This document shows positions 28,205 to 37,453 of a stretch of 64,000 bases of DNA, piece by piece. The stretch's first letter is position 1; each line of letters opens with the position of its first letter. The DNA is from Candidatus Eisenbergiella merdigallinarum (GTDB taxonomy: Bacteria > Bacillota > Clostridia > Lachnospirales > Lachnospiraceae). The translations under genes were made by a program, and so were the position numbers. The stretch is taken from contig DWXE01000039.1 in the NCBI GenBank assembly GCA_019119355.1, positions 62,001 through 126,000 on the forward strand, read 5' to 3'. The notes under the pieces are model-generated. The model was given only the letters and a program-made list of their open reading frames with translations, ran no database searches and was not told the DNA's origin.

Positions 28205-29866
28205 TTATTTTGCCAGCGCTTTCTGATAACGGTCATAAGCTGCCTGCCATGCCGCTACCACTTCCGAAAGCCCCATGTTATCCAGATCCTGCAGGTACTG
28301 ATCCCACTCTTCTTCGATACCGCCGTCCCGAAGCCAGTGAGCGACCTTCTCTTCCGTCAGCGCTTTGATATCGCTGAGCTTGTCGTTGATCACTTCGATT
28401 TCTTCCGCCGTGTTGGTGACGGAAGGATAGTATTCCGTGCTGTCCACATACTGGAACCAGAAATCGTTCAGATCGTTCAGGCGTTCCTGCGCTCTGTCTT
28501 CCATGTAATAATAAGTCCCGTAGTCCTCAGCCAGCTGCTCCGTAGGCCCGAGAAGCTCGGATTTGGATTTCAGTTCGCCCGCGGTTTCGCCTTCCTGAAG
28601 CTCCCTCATGGAGTAGCAGCCGTTTTCATCGGGCTCCTCATCCCAGTAAACGCCGATGGGGCCGTAAATGGCCTGCATGCTGTTGATGGGATCATACATC
28701 TGATCCACCCATTTGAGCAGCAGTTCCGGATTTTTACACGCGTTGGTCACCGCAAAGCTGTTGTGGCTGGTGGTTCCCATTTCGTTCAGATTCACGCCGT
28801 AAGTCCCGTCAGGGCCTTCCAGGATCGGAAGATACTCATAGCTCTCCGCTCTCTCTTCCCCTACGACCTCCGGGATTTCCCACCAGACGAATACGCCCAG
28901 CCTGGGATCCTCTCCGTTGCCTTTCGCGATATACTGGCTGGAATCCTGGGAAAAGATCTCGATATCGATCAGCCCTTCTTCAAACCATTCGTGATAATAG
29001 GCGATGGCATTTTTGTACTCTTCCGTAGCCGCCTGATAATATACCTTACCGTCCTCGATGGCCCTGTGGTCGGCCTGATAATCCGTGCATCCGAAGGGCG
29101 CCAGCAGGGTGCCGATGCCCGCGCACCAGGATCCGTTCTTCTCCGGGAAAATGAAGGAGAGAGGGATTTCATCCGTGGGGTCCCCGTTGCCGTTTACGTC
29201 GTTCTCCTTAAACGCGACCAGGACGTCGTGCAGTTCGTCCACCGTGGTGGGCATTTCCATGTCTACCGCTTCCAGCCAGTCCGTGTTGATGGCCGTAAAC
29301 TGCGGGATCGCGCCGATGTAATACGTGTTTCCGTCGGAATACTGAAAGCCCATTTCGGAGATTCCGGGCAGCCCGTAGATGTGCCCGTCCGGCATGGTAC
29401 AGGTCGCCAGCATTTCCGGGCGCTTCTCCACGATCTTCATCAGGTTGGGCATGGTCTCCTCGTTGATGTAATCCTCCAGGGGAATGAGCAGGCCGTTGCC
29501 GCCGTAGGTCAAAAGCTCGTTGTCCGTCAGGGAAGCCGCCATCAGGGCGTCCGGAAGATCGCTGCCCGCGTTCAGGATCAGGTTCTTTTTCTCCGTCAGG
29601 GTATCTCCGGAAACGCAGTTCCATTCGATGGTCACTCCCATGGCCTCGTTCATCTGCTGCACCAGGGGCTTTTCGCTGTTATCCGGAGACAGGGCGCTGA
29701 TCCCCGCAAAAATGCTGAAGTTCGTCTGTTCTTCCCCCGAAGAAGCGCTGTCGCCTCCGTTGCCGCCGGAGCAGGCCGCTGCCGAAACCGCCATGACCGC
29801 CGCCAGTCCCAACGCCGTCATCCTCTTTAACTGTTTCATCTTTTTCCTCCTTTTCATCCGTTTCAT
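28205..29866 (-). CDS. Extracellular solute-binding lipoprotein (LplA/YtcQ-like)
   Basis: Lipobox SAAACSGGNGG; followed in sequence by LplB/LplC-type permeases. Confidence 0.9.
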   Translation of the reverse strand: MKRMKRRKKMKQLKRMTALGLAAVMAVSAAACSGGNGGDSASSGEEQTNFSIFAGISALSPDNSEKPLVQQMNEAMGVTIEWNCVSGDTLTEKKNLILNAGSDLPDALMAASLTDNELLTYGGNGLLIPLEDYINEETMPNLMKIVEKRPEMLATCTMPDGHIYGLPGISEMGFQYSDGNTYYIGAIPQFTAINTDWLEAVDMEMPTTVDELHDVLVAFKENDVNGNGDPTDEIPLSFIFPEKNGSWCAGIGTLLAPFGCTDYQADHRAIEDGKVYYQAATEEYKNAIAYYHEWFEEGLIDIEIFSQDSSQYIAKGNGEDPRLGVFVWWEIPEVVGEERAESYEYLPILEGPDGTYGVNLNEMGTTSHNSFAVTNACKNPELLLKWVDQMYDPINSMQAIYGPIGVYWDEEPDENGCYSMRELQEGETAGELKSKSELLGPTEQLAEDYGTYYYMEDRAQERLNDLNDFWFQYVDSTEYYPSVTNTAEEIEVINDKLSDIKALTEEKVAHWLRDGGIEEEWDQYLQDLDNMGLSEVVAAWQAAYDRYQKALAK

Positions 29867-29908
29867 TTTGATTCGCTGCTCGCGTTCCGTTTGTATTTTC
29901 AGAGCCGG

Positions 29909-30817
29909 TTATCCTTTTACGGCGCCGGCCATGAATCCTTTTTCAAAATATTTCTGCACGAACGGGTAGGCCACCAGCATGGGGACCGATCCCACCACGA
30001 TGGAAGCGCACTTGATCAGCTCCGTGATCTTATTGGCTTCCGCATAACCGCCGTCCATGTTCCCCATCATCGTCGCCGTTGCCTGGCTCTGGATCAGCAC
30101 CTGGCGCAGTGCAAGCTGCAGGGGATACTTCGCCTTTTCATTCATATAGATCAGGGCGGTGAACCAGTCGTTCCAGTACGCTACCATGGTGAAAATCACC
30201 ATGACGGCCAGAATGGGCTTTGCCAGAGGCAGGGCGATCTTCACGAAGGTCCTCAGATTGCTGCTGCCGTCGATGGCCGCCGCCTCGTACAGCTCCTCCG
30301 GAATGCTGCTTTCGAAAAACGTCCTTGCCACGATCACGTTGAACACCGCCACCCCGCCGGGCAAAATCAGCGCCCAGACGCTGTTGAGCATTCCCAGCTT
30401 GGAAACCACCAGATAGGTGGGGATCAGCCCGCCGTTGAAATACATGGTGAACACGTAAAAGACCATGATGGCTTTCCGGAAGGGCAGCGTCTTTTTGGAG
30501 ACGCAGTACCCGGTGGTGATGATCAGCGCCACGCTGATGACGGTTCCCAGAACCGTGTAGTAAATGCTGTTCAGATAGCCCGTGGCGATGGACTCCTCCC
30601 GAAAGACCCGGAAGTATCCTTCCAGCGTGATTTTGGAAGGGAGGAGGAACGTCTTCCCGCCGTATACCTCATAGGGATCCGAAATGGAAGCGATGAGGAC
30701 GTAGTACAGCGGATAGGCCACCACGACGATCAGCAGGATCAGGAGCGTATAATTGAAAATATCGAATACCTTGTCCGAAGAGATCTTCTTCGTTTTTGTG
30801 CTCATCGAGCCGCGCAT
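29909..30817 (-). CDS. Carbohydrate ABC transporter permease (LplC/YtcP-like)
   Basis: EAAAIDGSSNLRTFVKIALPLAKP EAA loop. Confidence 0.93.
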   Translation of the reverse strand: MRGSMSTKTKKISSDKVFDIFNYTLLILLIVVVAYPLYYVLIASISDPYEVYGGKTFLLPSKITLEGYFRVFREESIATGYLNSIYYTVLGTVISVALIITTGYCVSKKTLPFRKAIMVFYVFTMYFNGGLIPTYLVVSKLGMLNSVWALILPGGVAVFNVIVARTFFESSIPEELYEAAAIDGSSNLRTFVKIALPLAKPILAVMVIFTMVAYWNDWFTALIYMNEKAKYPLQLALRQVLIQSQATATMMGNMDGGYAEANKITELIKCASIVVGSVPMLVAYPFVQKYFEKGFMAGAVKG

Positions 30818-30833
30818 TGTTTTCCCTCCCCCC

Positions 30834-31799
30834 TTAAATAAAGCTCACGTTGGAAAGCTTTTTGCAGATCCGGTTCACCACCACCAGAAGCACGATGTTC
30901 ACCGCCGTGTTGAACAGCCCAACCGCGGTGGAAAAGCTGTACATGGCTTTCAGCATACCCTGTTCGTACACATAGGTGGCGATGATTTCGGAAGTTTCCT
31001 TGTTCAGGCTCGTCTGCAGCAGATACGCCTTTTCGAATCCCACGTTCATCAGGTTTCCGAACTGCATGATCAGCTGGATGACGATGACCGGAATCAGCTC
31101 CGGCACATCGATGTGTAAAATCCTCTGCCAGGTGCTGGCCCCGTCCACCCTGGCCGCTTCATGCAGGGAAGCGTCCACGCTGGAAAGGGTGGCCAGATAG
31201 ATGATGGTTCCCCATCCTGCGTCCTGCCAGATGCTGGAGGCGATGTAAATCGTCCGGAAGGCCGACGCGGAATCGATGAAGTTCACCGCTTCCTTCGCTC
31301 CGAAAGCCTGGGCGATCACGTTGATCAGCCCTCCGTAAGGGGAAAGGAAAATCCTCAGCATACCGCACAGGATCATGATGGAAATGAAGTGCGGCGCATA
31401 AATGATCGTCTGCGTGACCCTCTGGAACTTTTTGGACTTCACCTGATTGATGAGCAACGACAGGATGATGGGAATCGGAAAAGTCCATAAAATGCTGTAA
31501 AGGCTCAAAAGCACCGTATTCCGGATCATTCTCACGCTGTTATAGCTGTTGAAAAAGCGTTCGAACCATTTCAGCCCCACCCAGGGGCTCCCGAAAAATC
31601 CTTCCACCGCGTTGTAATCCCGAAACGCGATCTGTACGCCGTAAATCGGAACGTACTTGAAAATAATCGTCAGGATAATGCCGGGCAAAAGCAGAAGATA
31701 AAATTCCCAGTGCTTCATCATCTGCTTCGCCAGGCTCTTGTGAACCGGCACGGCCGCGGCCGTCGTTTTCCTTTTCACTGCCATCGCTCTTCCTCCCAT
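30834..31799 (-). CDS. ABC transporter permease (LplB/YteP-like)
   Basis: KYVPIYGVQIAFRDYN...; EAARVDGASTWQRILHIDVPELIP EAA loop. Confidence 0.93.
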   Translation of the reverse strand: MGGRAMAVKRKTTAAAVPVHKSLAKQMMKHWEFYLLLLPGIILTIIFKYVPIYGVQIAFRDYNAVEGFFGSPWVGLKWFERFFNSYNSVRMIRNTVLLSLYSILWTFPIPIILSLLINQVKSKKFQRVTQTIIYAPHFISIMILCGMLRIFLSPYGGLINVIAQAFGAKEAVNFIDSASAFRTIYIASSIWQDAGWGTIIYLATLSSVDASLHEAARVDGASTWQRILHIDVPELIPVIVIQLIMQFGNLMNVGFEKAYLLQTSLNKETSEIIATYVYEQGMLKAMYSFSTAVGLFNTAVNIVLLVVVNRICKKLSNVSFI

Positions 31800-31874
31800 C
31801 TCCCGTTCTGGTTTTCCATTTCCTGTGAATCCGTTTCTTTGTCTTTGCTTATTCGACTCTGTTTCTTCGTCTTG

Positions 31875-31929
31875 TGAAACGTTTCATATTTTATGATTTT
31901 ATTTTAGTCCCACGCTCCCCGTTCGTCAA
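31875..31929 (-). promoter_or_regulatory. sigma-A promoter of ABC/GRE operon with downstream LacI-type operator
   Basis: Minus strand TTGACG-17-TAAAAT (31901-31929); perfect palindrome TGAAACGTTTCA at 31875-31886; related half-site AACGTTTCATA at 32020-32030. Confidence 0.7.
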
Positions 31930-32135
31930 GGATAAAATCCATATTTTTTGGTAAAAGAGTATATTTTATTACATTTATACAAAAATATCGCCGTCGTTTT
32001 ATCTGTTTTCACAGTATATAACGTTTCATATATATGATATGATCCATGTATCAGCACAGGAGAATTTCTTTTCTCTGTTCAGAAGGGGATTTTTCGTATA
32101 AAATAGAACTATCATTCAGGAGGATCTTTCGAGCT

Positions 32136-33146
32136 ATGACGAAAAAAAATGCGCCCACCATGAAGGATGTGGCGAGAGAGGCAGGCGTGGCCCTGGGAAC
32201 GGTTTCAAAAGTCATCAACGGAATTCCCGTCAGCGAGGAATATCGCAGCCGCGTCCTGGACGCGATCCGGACTTTACATTATGAAGTGAATACCTATGCC
32301 AGGGGGCTCAAAACGCAGAAGACGAACCTCATCGCGCTGATCATTCCCAATACCATCAATCCCTTTTTCGCCTCCTTCGCGGATTATATCGAGGGGGCTC
32401 TGTACCAGAGAGGGCTCAAGCTGCTGCTGTGCTGCGCGGACGGAATCCCGGAAAAGGAAATCGCCTATCTCAATCTGGCGACCCAGAACAAGGTGGACGG
32501 AATCGTCGCCCTGACCTATTCCGACGTGGGAAAATACATCGCGAAGGATATCCCCATGGTGGTCTTCGACCGCTTTTTTGACAACCACATCATCCCGCGG
32601 GTGGCCTCCGACAATTTCGCCGGCGGTTGTATGGCGGTAGAAAAGCTCCTGGAGCTGGGCTGCACCCACCCCGTCTATATCCGCTTTCATTCCGTTTTTC
32701 CCGGAGAATCGGACAAGCGGATGGACGGTTATCTTCACGCCTGCAAAAAACACGGCCTCGAGCCGGATTATCTGAATATGGAGGACTGTCCGGAAATGCT
32801 GGATTACATGCGGGATTTTCTGGAGCGCCACAAAAGGGCCGACGGTTCTCTGACCTTCGACGGCGTCTTCGCCCATACCGATTACCACGGCTATCATTTT
32901 CTCAGGCTTCTGCGCGGCCAGGGATACCGGGTCCCGGAGGACGTACAGATCATCGGCTTCGACGGCATCCGCCAGTTCGGCGGGGAGCAGGAAGACCTCT
33001 TCGTCTCCTCCATCTGCCAGCCGGTGAAGCAGCTGGCGGAAAAGTGCGTGGAAATTCTGGTAGCCCCGGACCGTTCCATGGTTCCCAGCCTGACGCTGCT
33101 GCCCGTATCCTACCAGTATGGGGGAACCACGAAGCGGGAAGGATGA
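32136..33146 (+). CDS. LacI-family transcriptional regulator
   Basis: MKDVAREAGVALGTVSKVINGIPVSEE HTH; ATG at 32136 with AGGAGG. Confidence 0.94.
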   Translation: MTKKNAPTMKDVAREAGVALGTVSKVINGIPVSEEYRSRVLDAIRTLHYEVNTYARGLKTQKTNLIALIIPNTINPFFASFADYIEGALYQRGLKLLLCCADGIPEKEIAYLNLATQNKVDGIVALTYSDVGKYIAKDIPMVVFDRFFDNHIIPRVASDNFAGGCMAVEKLLELGCTHPVYIRFHSVFPGESDKRMDGYLHACKKHGLEPDYLNMEDCPEMLDYMRDFLERHKRADGSLTFDGVFAHTDYHGYHFLRLLRGQGYRVPEDVQIIGFDGIRQFGGEQEDLFVSSICQPVKQLAEKCVEILVAPDRSMVPSLTLLPVSYQYGGTTKREG

Positions 33147-33187
33147 TGGGAAAGAGGCGGATCTGAAACGAATTTGTGCAAAACAAA

Positions 33188-33209
33188 AGAGTCGGTTTTC
33201 CGACTCTTC
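33188..33209 (-). terminator. Rho-independent terminator of the arginase gene
   Basis: Perfect stem AAGAGTCGG-TTTT-CCGACTCTT, T-rich on the minus strand (TTTTGTTTTG). Confidence 0.75.
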
Positions 33210-33319
33210 AACAGGAACGATGTTGGGGAGCAAATTCTGCGTGCAAAAGCCGAATTTGCTCCCCGGTATTGTTTTCCGGCAGCGTCCCTTCATGAAGGAT
33301 GCGATGACGGAAGTTTTTC

Positions 33320-34183
33320 TTACTCAAAGATGGAAATTGACTTTAATGCCCTGCGCAGATTAAATGCGTCCCATGGCAGATGTTCTGTGATACTCATACC
33401 GACAATTTCCGCTTTCTTCAATACATCATTCAGGATTCTCACGATCTCCGACAATTTCATTCGCCCGACCGCCGCCGGAAATTCCCGTGGGTCGGTATAT
33501 GGTTCAGCGGGGTAAATACTTCTGAAATCCGACGGGTGCAGCACATCTAAATCCCAATGTACAGCCACATATTCAATTCCTGTTTCCGAAATCCAGGCGA
33601 GTATTTCATCGCTGTTTTCTTTCAGGCTTTCCGGTGAAAGAATACGGATTCCCTTTTCTTTGCAGGCCATATCCATAGGGCGCAGGGATTTTTCGATTAC
33701 TCCTGCGAGCAGCACCCTTTTCGCTTCATAGGGATGCCGTACTGCTGTAATTTCCGAAAAAGGACTAAGGCCAATCAGATTCCCCATGACCATTTCATGC
33801 AGATGTGAGGATTCCTTTACGGTGGAACAATCGGGATGGGCGTCCAGCCATAGCAGCCCGATCCTGCTGCCATATTTACCGCTCAGATAATCGAACGGAA
33901 CCTGCGTCACAGCACAGTCGCCTCCAAAAACAATCACTTTATCCGGCTGTTTATCCCGCAATATTTTTTCCGCCTGTTTCGCCTGCTCCAACAACGACGC
34001 GCCGCAGTCTATTCCGTCAAGCCGGCACGACTTCAAATCAAATTCCCCGTTCACCGTCACGGCAGCGCGCTCGGCTGTCGAACCCGGCGGGGCAATCCGC
34101 TCCAATAATTCTGCTCCGAATACATAGTCGGGATTCATTCCCCCCTGCCATTGCGGGTAAGTCAATCTCAATGTTTTTTTCAT
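33320..34183 (-). CDS. Arginase/agmatinase family protein
   Basis: VIVFGGDCAVTQVPFDYLSGKYGSRIGLLWLDAHPDCST ureohydrolase motifs. Confidence 0.88.
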   Translation of the reverse strand: MKKTLRLTYPQWQGGMNPDYVFGAELLERIAPPGSTAERAAVTVNGEFDLKSCRLDGIDCGASLLEQAKQAEKILRDKQPDKVIVFGGDCAVTQVPFDYLSGKYGSRIGLLWLDAHPDCSTVKESSHLHEMVMGNLIGLSPFSEITAVRHPYEAKRVLLAGVIEKSLRPMDMACKEKGIRILSPESLKENSDEILAWISETGIEYVAVHWDLDVLHPSDFRSIYPAEPYTDPREFPAAVGRMKLSEIVRILNDVLKKAEIVGMSITEHLPWDAFNLRRALKSISIFE

Positions 34184-34274
34184 AATGCACGCCTCCCCGT
34201 GTCCTGTATTGAAAAAAGCCGCTCATAATAGTACAATCACAGTGACGAAATCAGATAGATTGTGAGGTGGTACA

Positions 34275-34946
34275 TTGCTGACGCCACGCTATTTTTTCGC
34301 AGATGACTTCCGGCAGTTCTATGAATACTTCCTTTCACAGCCCCACGCCGCAAGGACATTCCGCAAAGGGGACTATCTGTGGAAGCCCGGACAGCCTTAC
34401 GAAAAAATCCACTATATCATTTCCGGGGCGTCCATTCATTTTGCAGACCATGAAAATGGCCGCAGAAAAATTATCAGCTTCCACGGAGCCGGTACGGTAT
34501 TCCCCGGTTATCGCCAGAATGACTATAAAATAGAGCTTTCATTGATCACAGTCGCCTTATCCGATATGAAAGTTCTGGAATTTACGAAAGACCAGTTTCA
34601 GAAAATGTTTGAAACGAATACGGCATTGAGCGAACAGGTCGTAAACTGGAACTCCATGTATATCAACCGTTTCCTTTTTGAGATCGTCCATCAGGAGTAC
34701 AATCCGTCTTTCGTAAAAATCTGCAATCTTCTGTACCTTCTTACCGTCAATCAGCCCGCCTGTTCCGGCCTTGTAATCGATATGACGCAGGAAGAACTTG
34801 CGGAAATTCTCGGACTCAGCCGGATTCAGCTCACCAGAGGTCTGTCTGACCTGCGAAAACGGAACATTATTTCAACTACCCGCAGAAAAGTTCATGTGAT
34901 CGATCTTCCGGCTCTGGCAAGACTTTGTACGTCGGAAACACTTTAA
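34275..34946 (+). CDS. Crp/Fnr family transcriptional regulator
   Basis: Cyclic-nucleotide-binding-like N-terminus; MTQEELAEILGLSRIQLTRGLSDLRKRNII HTH. Confidence 0.85.
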   Translation: MLTPRYFFADDFRQFYEYFLSQPHAARTFRKGDYLWKPGQPYEKIHYIISGASIHFADHENGRRKIISFHGAGTVFPGYRQNDYKIELSLITVALSDMKVLEFTKDQFQKMFETNTALSEQVVNWNSMYINRFLFEIVHQEYNPSFVKICNLLYLLTVNQPACSGLVIDMTQEELAEILGLSRIQLTRGLSDLRKRNIISTTRRKVHVIDLPALARLCTSETL

Positions 34947-34971
34947 GCTTTTTTCACAGTAAATAATACAG

Positions 34972-35020
34972 TTTCAGCCTGCACATCATCTGCTTCAAAT
35001 GATATACAGGCTGAAATTTT
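34972..35020 (+). terminator. Rho-independent terminator after the Crp-like gene
   Basis: TTTCAGCCTG ... CAGGCTGAAATTTTT. Confidence 0.8.
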
Positions 35021-35051
35021 TAACGGAAATGTCATGCTGCTACAATCCTTT

Positions 35052-35615
35052 TCACAGTTTTCTGTATGTATCGAGAATTATTTTTAAATTCTTCTCTAAC
35101 GAATGCGCACCGTCCAATTGAATCACCCTGCATTTGAGAGATTTTATCCAGAGTTCATGTTTTTGTAAGGTAGAACTTCCGATTCCAAAATCATATCCTG
35201 CGATGTCGTTTAAAAATTTCCGGTGTTCCTCATACATATCTCCGCCTTCCAGGATACGCTCGCCGAACAACCTCAATTCCCGGTCATGGACGCGCTTCAT
35301 GCGAATTTCCGCGTCCGCGTGTAAGTGGACGGCCAACTCGAAAAACGGGTCAAAATGTTCGTGAAATGAATTCATGGAACCAGCCATTACGAAGTGGCTG
35401 CAGGTCGATATTGCCTCCATTAAGCGACCGATCTTTTCATCCTTTGGATACATTTCTGAAAAAGGAATCGCTGTGTCCTTCCTCCAAATATATTCATCTA
35501 TGTCAACAAAGTTATAGCCTAATTCGTCGGCCAACAATTTCCCAAGAGTCGTTTTTCCCGACCCTGAGGAACCCATTATCATAATGCCAGTTGCCAATTG
35601 ACTCACCCCGTTCAA
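35052..35615 (-). CDS. P-loop kinase-like ATPase (shikimate kinase/AAA-like)
   Basis: MGSSGSGKTTLGKLLADELGYNFVDIDEYIW Walker A. Confidence 0.75.
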   Translation of the reverse strand: MNGVSQLATGIMIMGSSGSGKTTLGKLLADELGYNFVDIDEYIWRKDTAIPFSEMYPKDEKIGRLMEAISTCSHFVMAGSMNSFHEHFDPFFELAVHLHADAEIRMKRVHDRELRLFGERILEGGDMYEEHRKFLNDIAGYDFGIGSSTLQKHELWIKSLKCRVIQLDGAHSLEKNLKIILDTYRKL

Positions 35616-35623
35616 TCAGGATT

Positions 35624-36331
35624 TTATTCTTCCCGCCTTTTCTTCATCAGGATTACCCACATAAAATCTTTTCCAAAAATTTTGACATTGTCTGTTTCTT
35701 TCATTTTTCTAAAGTCTATTATGTCAAAATAACTGTTCAGTATCCTCTTTATTTTGTATTCGGAAAACCCCAGACCTCCATGCATAGAATAATCTCTGTA
35801 CACATCGTAATCGGATATATTTGCGCCGCCGTCTAAATTAAAGCAGGTCATAAGAAAGTATCCGTCATCTTTCAGGCAACGCAATATGCAGTTTATATAC
35901 TGCTCTCTTCTGTGCGGTTTAATATGGTGGAAACAACCGCTGTCGAGAATAAAATCAAAGCTGTCAGCTTCCGCAGCATATTCCAGCATCGACGCACATT
36001 GGAAATTGATATTCTGATCTTCATTTGTCAAATCCTTTGCCCAACGAATGGATTGCCCGGAAATATCAATTCCGGTAACCCGAAACCCCCGTGCTGCCAG
36101 ATACCGTGAATTGCGTCCGTTTCCGCAACCGATATCCAGAGCATTTCCTCCCGTCAATATCCCCTCTTCACAGTACGAAACCAGTTCTTCGTCAGGGATA
36201 TCCTTAAAAAACGGAACCGGTTTGTTTCGATCGGAATAGAATTTATTCCACCATTCGTGATCCCTTTTTTCCAAAATTTCATCCAACATATTCAAAGTAT
36301 CGCTATACGAGATGATTATTTCATGATCCAT
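35624..36331 (-). CDS. Class I SAM-dependent methyltransferase
   Basis: NALDIGCGNGRNSRYLAARGFRVTGIDIS; ATG at 36331 preceded by AAAGGA. Confidence 0.88.
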   Translation of the reverse strand: MDHEIIISYSDTLNMLDEILEKRDHEWWNKFYSDRNKPVPFFKDIPDEELVSYCEEGILTGGNALDIGCGNGRNSRYLAARGFRVTGIDISGQSIRWAKDLTNEDQNINFQCASMLEYAAEADSFDFILDSGCFHHIKPHRREQYINCILRCLKDDGYFLMTCFNLDGGANISDYDVYRDYSMHGGLGFSEYKIKRILNSYFDIIDFRKMKETDNVKIFGKDFMWVILMKKRREE

Positions 36332-36741
36332 ACTGGTTTCCTTTCTGTAAAATACCAACGTCACTTTATCGTTGACTATTTGTTGCTTACCTGTTTTCTG
36401 ATATCCCATCTTTTCATACAGATGGCAATTTCCCGCTTCCTGCAGAATTGTATCCAGCTCCCAACCAGAACTTCCATGGATTCGCTCAACTAATTGTATT
36501 GCCTTTTCTTATCGATTACTCGTATTGCGCCTGCTTTTTTCCCATCAACCACGATAAAATAGAAGTATGTAAACGGCTGATTTAGTCTCATCTGAATTTT
36601 ATCCAGTTTTTCCGCAGCAGGACTCGTATCGGTATCCTGATACTTCTCATATAATGAGGAAAAAGCCTCCACTTGCATTTTCCATAATTCTTCAGCGCTT
36701 TCAACGCCAATACGAATCAATTTCAGCTCGTTCGTTTCCAT
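36332..36741 (-). pseudogene. GNAT N-acetyltransferase pseudogene (internal deletion and frame change)
   Basis: N-terminal GNAT half ends ...AGAIRVIDKKRQYN*; the C-terminal half AIQLVERIHGSSGWELDTILQEAGNCHLYEKMGYQKTGK is in another frame. Confidence 0.75.
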
Positions 36742-36820
36742 ATAAAAAGCTATCCTTTCCGTAAAATCACTTTTCTCTTTTTGCGATAAATCCGGTAAAT
36801 TTTGCCTATGGAATATTCCA

Positions 36821-37408
36821 TCATCTTAACCCGTTTGCAAAAACCCAGGAATAAAACAATTCTTTTGGAGGCTTTTCATATGCGTAATTCAATTCAGAAA
36901 TAAAGGTATCGATCATGTTTATAGCTTCAATGCGCACTTCCTCTGCTGTTTTTTCAGTAACATCAATTTCTACCTCATTTACGAGCGGTTTTCTTTCCAA
37001 ATTTTTTGTGTTCATCTTTTCCTGTAATTCATAATCGATAAGCCCATTATTAGGACGGTTCTCCATTTGTCTTCTTATTTGTTCCGGATCATGGCATACG
37101 AGTTTTATCGTTATGTAATGATATCCTTTAAAAACTACCGGAATATCTGCTGTTCTCAGATCATCAATATCGGTAGCAATGATATTTTTATAACCCAGCC
37201 TGTGAAAACACAAAAGCATTGCGACCTGGTTTTCCCAGCAGGTTCGCTCTTCAAGTTCCCCTGTCATTTCCTCGACTCCATCTCTGGATATAAATTCGGG
37301 AATCATATGTTGTTCAATACAAGTGGTCTTGTAATGCTTAAGCAACCCATTTGCCAATGTAGTTTTTCCTATCCCGCTGGCGCCTGTTATAAAAATAAAA
37401 TCCTTCAT
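36821..37408 (-). CDS. P-loop nucleoside/nucleotide kinase-like ATPase
   Basis: MKDFIFITGASGIGKTTLANGLLKHY Walker A. Confidence 0.7.
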   Translation of the reverse strand: MKDFIFITGASGIGKTTLANGLLKHYKTTCIEQHMIPEFISRDGVEEMTGELEERTCWENQVAMLLCFHRLGYKNIIATDIDDLRTADIPVVFKGYHYITIKLVCHDPEQIRRQMENRPNNGLIDYELQEKMNTKNLERKPLVNEVEIDVTEKTAEEVRIEAINMIDTFISELNYAYEKPPKELFYSWVFANGLR

Positions 37409-37453
37409 AACTAATGTCCCCTTAACCAACAAAAGGCTGTATTCTCACAGGTT

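Noticed and set aside
28337-29830. 497-aa plus-strand ORF over the solute-binding protein
   Set aside because: Antisense shadow ORF; the minus-strand lipoprotein has a signal peptide and operon context
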